A stretch of 64,000 bases of DNA. Origin: Heterobilharzia americana (taxonomy: Eukaryota; Platyhelminthes; Trematoda; Strigeidida; Schistosomatidae). The position numbers and the translations under genes are program-made. Numbering within the stretch: position 1 is the stretch's first letter; each line of letters opens with the position of its first letter. Shown here in pieces: positions 58,321 to 64,000 of the stretch. The DNA is taken from positions 15,107,248 to 15,171,247 of the forward strand of contig OX104134.1 of the NCBI GenBank assembly GCA_944470555.2, read 5' to 3'. The notes below the pieces were generated by a model. It ran no database searches. It saw only the letters and a list, made by a program, of their open reading frames with translations, and was not told the DNA's origin.

Positions 58321-59571
58321 GGGGATATCCATCTGGAAGCATGTCACTGATGCCACTGAGTTAACTTCACGATTATAATTACTATATGGAGGATTTCTTA
58401 CTCATAAAAATGTTTTCGTCAATCTTAATGTCCAAAAAATGAAAGGCAACTGGATTTTTTTTAGTTACTGCTTCTAATAACATATTAAAATAACTCCCAA
58501 CTAAGAGCAGCTGAAGATCAGTTTCTGTAGGAATTTAGAATCATATCATCATTTTGTTTACCACATGATCTGATTTATAAAACTACGTCTTATAAAACTG
58601 GGTTCTCGAAATTTTGACATACGTACACGCTATTTCCTGCATTGAACTCCCAAGTGCTATGAATTGGTCTGTTAAGTGTTAGGAGGACAGATAAAATCTA
58701 CTGATTTAGCTCTACCGCAAACGTGAAGAAAGTATGAACGCTTCCAGTATTTCAGGCTGTATAGGTCAGAAGAATATTCAAAGCTCCTTCCTAACTACAA
58801 GTTAATAATCAGGAACTCAGAACAGTGACCACTAATTAAACAATGAGGCACGTGTTGAAGTGTGTCACTAAGGTTTTTCAGTTTATCTCTGTTTTCACTA
58901 CCTTTTATACAAAATCAGTTCCTAAGTATGATTTCAAAGGGTCTATTAAAATTAGTGAACGGTCATTTAATGTGGGTCAAAAGAAGTTTACATCTTGATC
59001 TGATATTTTTCAGTTGTCAGGACCCATGAACGATGGAATGAAAATTGTATCTGTGTTGGAGGTCTAGTAGTAAAAAACAAACATGATACAAGATTTCTTT
59101 TTCGAAACTAGAAGACAACATCAATTCTGTATTTAGAGGGAAGGAAACTAATCGCTTGGTTGGAAATAGGAGTGATTCTTTTCTTCATGTAACTTCATGT
59201 CATATTCATTTTACTATAAGAACAGTTAGCAACCTTCAACCAGAAATTTGGCAGGAAATTGAGGATCTCTGCAGCCGAAACCAAATTCATATATGGAAGA
59301 GCTTAGTTAACGATGCAAATATATGTAAAAACTTAACTTCGTGCCACTTCCCACTTAAGTAAGCTACTTTTTAGAATATTCAGAGTGATAAATTAAGCAC
59401 ATGCAATCTGAAGTTATTCAGGTTTCCCGCTGAACATAATGGAAAAAATTTGTAGTTTTAAGTAGTGCATGTACTTATTAAAGTCTTTTCCTTTTCAGTA
59501 GTATTTAACGAAGTGAATAACTAAATTCAAAGAAATGATAGACTGCAAATTCAAAGCTCAAAAAATATCTA

Positions 59572-59588
59572 AATATATATATATATAC
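59572..59588. repeat. Short AT-rich dinucleotide run
   Basis: About 16 bases of AT repeat at the edge of the candidate exon. It may lie in the intron just after its donor. Confidence 0.7.
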
Positions 59589-59606
59589 GAAATATTGACT
59601 GTTCGT

Positions 59607-59808
59607 GACCTGCCTGATTTTCGTTTGTTTTCAGTGCCCCTCTCTCTTTTACTGCTATCACTGTGTTCTGAATTTCTTGAATTCTTGCCACTGGAAGAAA
59701 TTTCGGCTGTTGTAGGACGCTCAGTAAGTCGCGCTGAACCAGTATTTTCTCTTGTAACTTTCAAACTTTCATCTTCAACTTTATCGTTGCTCACACTTAG
59801 TTTCTAGA
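59607..59808 (-). CDS. Candidate low-complexity exon upstream of SPEF2-like exons
   Basis: Minus-strand acceptor gtttcgttctag, then KLSVSNDKVEDESLKVTREN, ending in KRERGTENKRKSGRSR near a weak donor (cag|gtcacg). It is open throughout and rich in S, R, K and E, like the basic linker exon at 57.3 kb. The exit phase (two bases) does not fit that exon, which needs one, so either another exon intervenes or the call is wrong. No domain is recognised. Confidence 0.3.
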
Positions 59809-59954
59809 ACGAAACAATCAGTGTCAAAATAATCAGAAAAATTCATTGAAAACACACTTTATAAACCGCATAGGTTTAATAAGTAGGAATAGACAGTAAA
59901 TCAAAATTTACTAATAAAGAAGTCTAGCTTTCGTTCTAAAGGAATGACTGACTC

Positions 59955-60450
59955 ACAAAACCAAAGTAGAACCTCGTACACAGGTGCATCTACCCAACTT
60001 GCCACACTTTACAGTAGTACACAAAGGACAGGTGGATAGAAAAAGTGATCCCAAAGAAGATAAAATAGTGTGAGAGAATAAACAATCTAGAGATAAAGGT
60101 TAGTGTGAATATTCAAGCATTAAAAGATGCTAAGGAGTGAATACATCTGAGTCACTGAGACTGATTTTCAGCCATATCCCTAAGAGCCCCAACCACTAAT
60201 TCCTTTCGTCTCAAGGACCCCAGCCAGGCCGTCTGTATTTCCCACACGGCCCACACCAACAGCTAGGAACTTCATTGGTTGGTGTCAGATCTTGACCTGT
60301 CAACCCTGAGCCCTCTTCCAACGTAATCCAACTTGCTGTAGAATGGCACACTAAGGCAGGTGGTGGTTCACCATGCGAAGTGCATGTCTAAATCATCTCA
60401 ATCGACTAAGCTTCAAAACTTATCAGTCGACTTGCCTGTCTCGTCAAGTA
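59955..60450 (-). pseudogene. Second non-LTR family, C-terminal fragment, copy 3
   Basis: On the minus strand: KLSRLR-FRHALRMVNHHLP (with an in-frame stop in place of Trp), later DMAENQSQ-LRCIHSLAS near 60,170, then the 3' untranslated part with aacttgccacac. It is the same family as the copies at 50.0-51.2 and 55.3-56.0 kb. All recognised copies in the window lie on the minus strand. Confidence 0.6.
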
Positions 60451-63400
60451 TCCTTCAGCATAACAGATTTATAGATTTTAAGTGCTCAGTGTTTAATCTT
60501 GACCTCAAACTATGTAGCTTGAGCAGAATCTTATTAGGCATGGTTAAACCTCCTTTTTATGATACCTGTATGACACAAGTATGTCTATCCAAAGAAATGG
60601 ATGAAGTTTAGCGTCCCAGAGTTTAGTAATGCTTCATATGAGCCTTTGTAGTCTACAAAATTCTATTACTCAACTAGTGGTTCACTCTACTTGCATGACT
60701 TTGTTAGACTGAGTAATGTATACAGGTGCAGTAGTCACTATTACACTAAATTTGCTAATGATGAAATCAAAACAATACTTTTCGTAATATATTCTTGATA
60801 ATAGGCTTAAAGAGTTTCCTCTCAAGGCAGTAAATGTTTGTATTTAGACCTTGTTAAGAAGTGAAACAGATTTAATATAATTCGCTGCAGGAAAAGGGTA
60901 TGTTAAAATACCCCATTTTATACTGTTGAGCATGTGAATGCTGATGATATTAATTGGAATGCGTTAAAAGCATATCTGTTTGGTGGACCTTTTATTTGGC
61001 TTTTAGCATTCATTCTTCTATTTCACCTCAGCAGTACAAGTTAGAATCTGTCGAATTAGCAAAGTCCTTCATTCGTGAAAAACAGACCAAATTCAATGTT
61101 TTTTGAAATTTTAGTTGTCGTTTATTTCCATGGACCTCTGATGATCACACCTTGGTGAATACTACATTGCAAAAAAATTACTGAAGATGATAGAGAAATT
61201 CAATAATTGTGTGATATGTATCAGAAGCCTACATTTCCGATTCAAGTTTACTATTGAACGCAAGTTTTCAGATTATCAATAGGAAATATTTTTTCATACG
61301 AGGTATTCAAAGGCTTCATAGAGTCATTGCCCATTATTTTAGTTTTGATTTTAAAATACATGCCATCATCCAACTTGTATCACTTTATTGAGTTCTTGTC
61401 GGAAGTCACTTTTATGTTGTCACACTAAAAGATTGTGAAGTACTCACTTCTCGTTATTTCTATGCCGTCAACGAATCGTGGCACAGATGCAACCAAAAGT
61501 GAATATTATATCAGAATGAATAGCCTGTACCAGACTCATGTGACAAATACACGAATGTTATCTGGAAACGTATATGAATCAGTTGGCATCCATGTGTAGA
61601 TGAGAAGCATTTAGATGCCGAATGAAAACTTGTTTACACAACTGAAACTGTTTTTATTGCAAGTTCTGAGGAGATCTTTCTAGGGGTAAACCTTTTCTCT
61701 TTCTTAAGAGAAACTGTGTGAGTCTCCTGGTTTGTACTTACCGATTTACACGTAAATTCGGAAGCTGTTAAGTAATAACAGAGAAAAGAATGGATCACAG
61801 ACGGGTTGAAAATACCCCAGAAATCCAAGTTTAATAGGTCTAGTGCCCTTTTTGCAAAATAAATCCCTACACATATTTGACACAAGAAATCAAACTGGCA
61901 AACTGTGAGAATTCACGATGCCTGCCAGAAAGAAATCATTTTATGAACTACAGTTTATGGAAGCATTTAATTCAATGTCTCTTCACAAAGAGGAAATTGA
62001 CAACTTTACAAATCTGTTATTCGACAACCGTTTTAAAACTCTCCGTGTCTTTTATTTGGAATCGTGACCATTGTCGTTAATCTGAATAACATTTTCGTCT
62101 ATCACTTGATACTAGTTCAAGTAACCTTTCATCTTATTACGTAGTCACCTTCTTATATTTATAATCTTGGCTTACCTCATCAAGAAAATCAGTTTCAAAA
62201 GTGGTATATCATGTGTGAATGAATGTTTTTGACCTTAATTGTGTTCCTGATTCATATTTTGTTTTATTTTGCAAAAGTTAGCTGGCTATTTTAAGACTGA
62301 AGATGCAGAGTATCTATATTTTTCTTCTAAGTCACCATTCATCTAAATAAGTCGTTTCGATAACAATTTGAAAACAAATGGAGAACAACAGAAAACCAGG
62401 AAATGTATGAAAGCTGTTTTGTTCAAGTTTTATATTTCACAAAAACGCGCAGTTTCACGCCTAAAAGGGATTGGAACTTTGAGTATCATGTCAACAAAGA
62501 GGTACTTTTTCCTTCATCAACTAGACCAGAATCGAAGGGTCCATATCTTTCAGATTCAGTTCTACTTCAGTACTTAGTGGCCAACATTTCACGCTACCTT
62601 TGGGTAACTATACTTGTTCCCCAGCAGATTAACTTCATAAATCATCAATTTTAACTAAAAATCAAGCACGTTCATCTTGAAGCAAGTCACAAATAAACAA
62701 TAAATTGTATATATTTGATTGATTTCTAAAAGACTAGTTAATGGGTAGACTGACAGCGAGAAAAACACAGAACCACGAAGGGTTCTACGTCTACTTTTTT
62801 TATAAAAAAAATCATTTGTTTATCTATTGAATTTTTTTATTCAACCACGAAAAAAGATTTTTAGCTGCCTTACTCAATTAAATTTACGTCGGCACCAAAT
62901 AATGGTACAAAGGTAACCGACTTGGTGCCTGAAATCCTTCCTCCAACAGCTCAGCCGTGATCTAAATGTATCATATCAGATCCATTTAATGATAACGTTT
63001 TGACACCTTTCAGTCCATTCAACAGGCCTATAAGCATATTATTTCTCAGAATTTTCCAAATGCGGAATTTCTCTAGACCGTGAAACCCGATATTCATAGC
63101 ACACAACCGTAATGAGAAGACAGTAAGTTCACTTAAAGAGAAGCACTAGTAATAAGACATCTAGTCTCGGTAAGATAGTCTATAAGACAGCTAGTGCACC
63201 GACAAGTAATCTTCACACACAATTCAATATCCTGTGGAACTAGTGATTTCGACCACAATCCTATACTTTTCATTGTTAAATGAACGAAGCTCCTGTATCA
63301 AATAAATTTTAGGGATTGAAATGCCATGAGACAACAAGATTATTTATCTTGGAGATGATTGAAGGATGAAAATGAAATCTAGTCAAGAAGCCGAAAAAAT

Positions 63401-64000
63401 TGTTGAGAAAAGTATCCAATAGAGGAAGTATTTCTTCATTTTAGAATGATGCGATTATTAATACTGGTATTTTAAAAGGCCTCTGTAGGTGAGATACCAA
63501 CTTGTTATCAGCTATCTTTAGATTATTAGTCTTAGTCACGTTACACAGACTAAGTAAAACTTATAGAAACCTAAACTACAAATAACAGGCAAAATTGCTT
63601 TTGTGAGATAGATACATTCACTAGTTTCCACACTACACCAAATCCTCCAGCGCCACCACATTTAATCCAGAATAACAATCATTTCGTTTGCTGAAATTAA
63701 GATGGTCTTTAATATTTTAGACAGAGATTGAGCTCAATAACCTTTCGATGAAGTGACTGGTAAAAAGACTTTAAGCGGAACCCTTCAAATTTGCTTTACT
63801 TCAGCAGTTCAGCATAAGATATTGAGAAGTATATTTACACAACAGGAAGTTCATTGAATCAGTCAATATGACTTAACGACTCAGATAATTTTACAGATAT
63901 CCTTGTGATAATGAATCTGACACCCTAATAAGACACGCTTTTTAGTTCAGTTGGAATACTAGGAAATTGTGTTGGAATTACTGGCAGAATACTATTATGA
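60451..64000. other. AT-rich DNA; one weak open frame
   Basis: No exon of either named gene is recognised. A 97-codon open stretch at 62,364-62,654 (+) has a protein-like composition (for example FTPKRDWNFEYHVNKE) and an internal gag|gtactt donor. I know no family for it, and it could be chance. Confidence 0.35.

Larger units (their letters stand above)
57542..59603. other. Presumed SPEF2-like intron
   Basis: Contains one family 2 SINE (58.0 kb), otherwise AT-rich. An exon may be missed here, because the flanking candidate exon does not match in phase. Confidence 0.4.

Overview
The window looks like nuclear DNA of a blood fluke (Schistosoma or a close schistosomatid). It is AT-rich, with introns of up to about 19 kb and very short coding exons. 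Its repeat complement is typical of these worms: RTE-clade (SR2-like) non-LTR retrotransposons, a Penelope-like element with a GIY-YIG-type end, and tRNA-derived SINEs with a degenerate hammerhead ribozyme (SM-alpha type). No bacterial-style operon, CRISPR array or bona fide tRNA/rRNA gene was seen.

Two protein-coding genes can be recognised, both only in part. On the + strand, three exons (13.4, 32.4 and 35.6 kb) encode the N-terminal lobe of an SCYL2-like pseudokinase (trafficking of clathrin-coated vesicles). On the - strand, at least five exons (57.5 down to 41.8 kb) encode the middle of a SPEF2/CPC1-like protein of the ciliary and flagellar central apparatus. Splice phases agree at SCYL2 exons 2-3 and at two of the SPEF2 junctions. 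The two genes converge, and neither C-terminal part is found in the roughly 6 kb between them.

Layout: 1-13.37 kb is mostly featureless AT-rich DNA with SINE copies and an RTE fragment (4.93-6.08 kb) bounded by a 10-bp direct repeat. 13.57-32.37 kb is the first SCYL2 intron, holding a full-length but frameshifted RTE element with a perfect 13-bp target-site duplication (19.59-22.87 kb), a second RTE copy that has lost its RT core (26.46-27.40 kb), and SINEs. 32.53-35.59 kb is the second intron, which contains a nearly perfect palindrome with 486-bp arms. 35.65-41.8 kb holds an LTR-like remnant, a possible micro-exon and a third RTE copy. 41.8-57.5 kb is the SPEF2 region, with introns full of inverted SINE pairs, a long (TA)n tract, a 3' RTE fragment, a rearranged Penelope-like element and copies of a second non-LTR family. 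57.6-64 kb has one more candidate low-complexity exon, a SINE and another copy of the second non-LTR family.

The most notable features are the palindrome, the recurrent inverted (head-to-head) arrangement of SINEs and of the Penelope pieces, one SINE end whose hammerhead catalytic core is still intact, and the apparently overlapping or truncated convergent gene pair. Gene names come from remembered family motifs, not from a database search.
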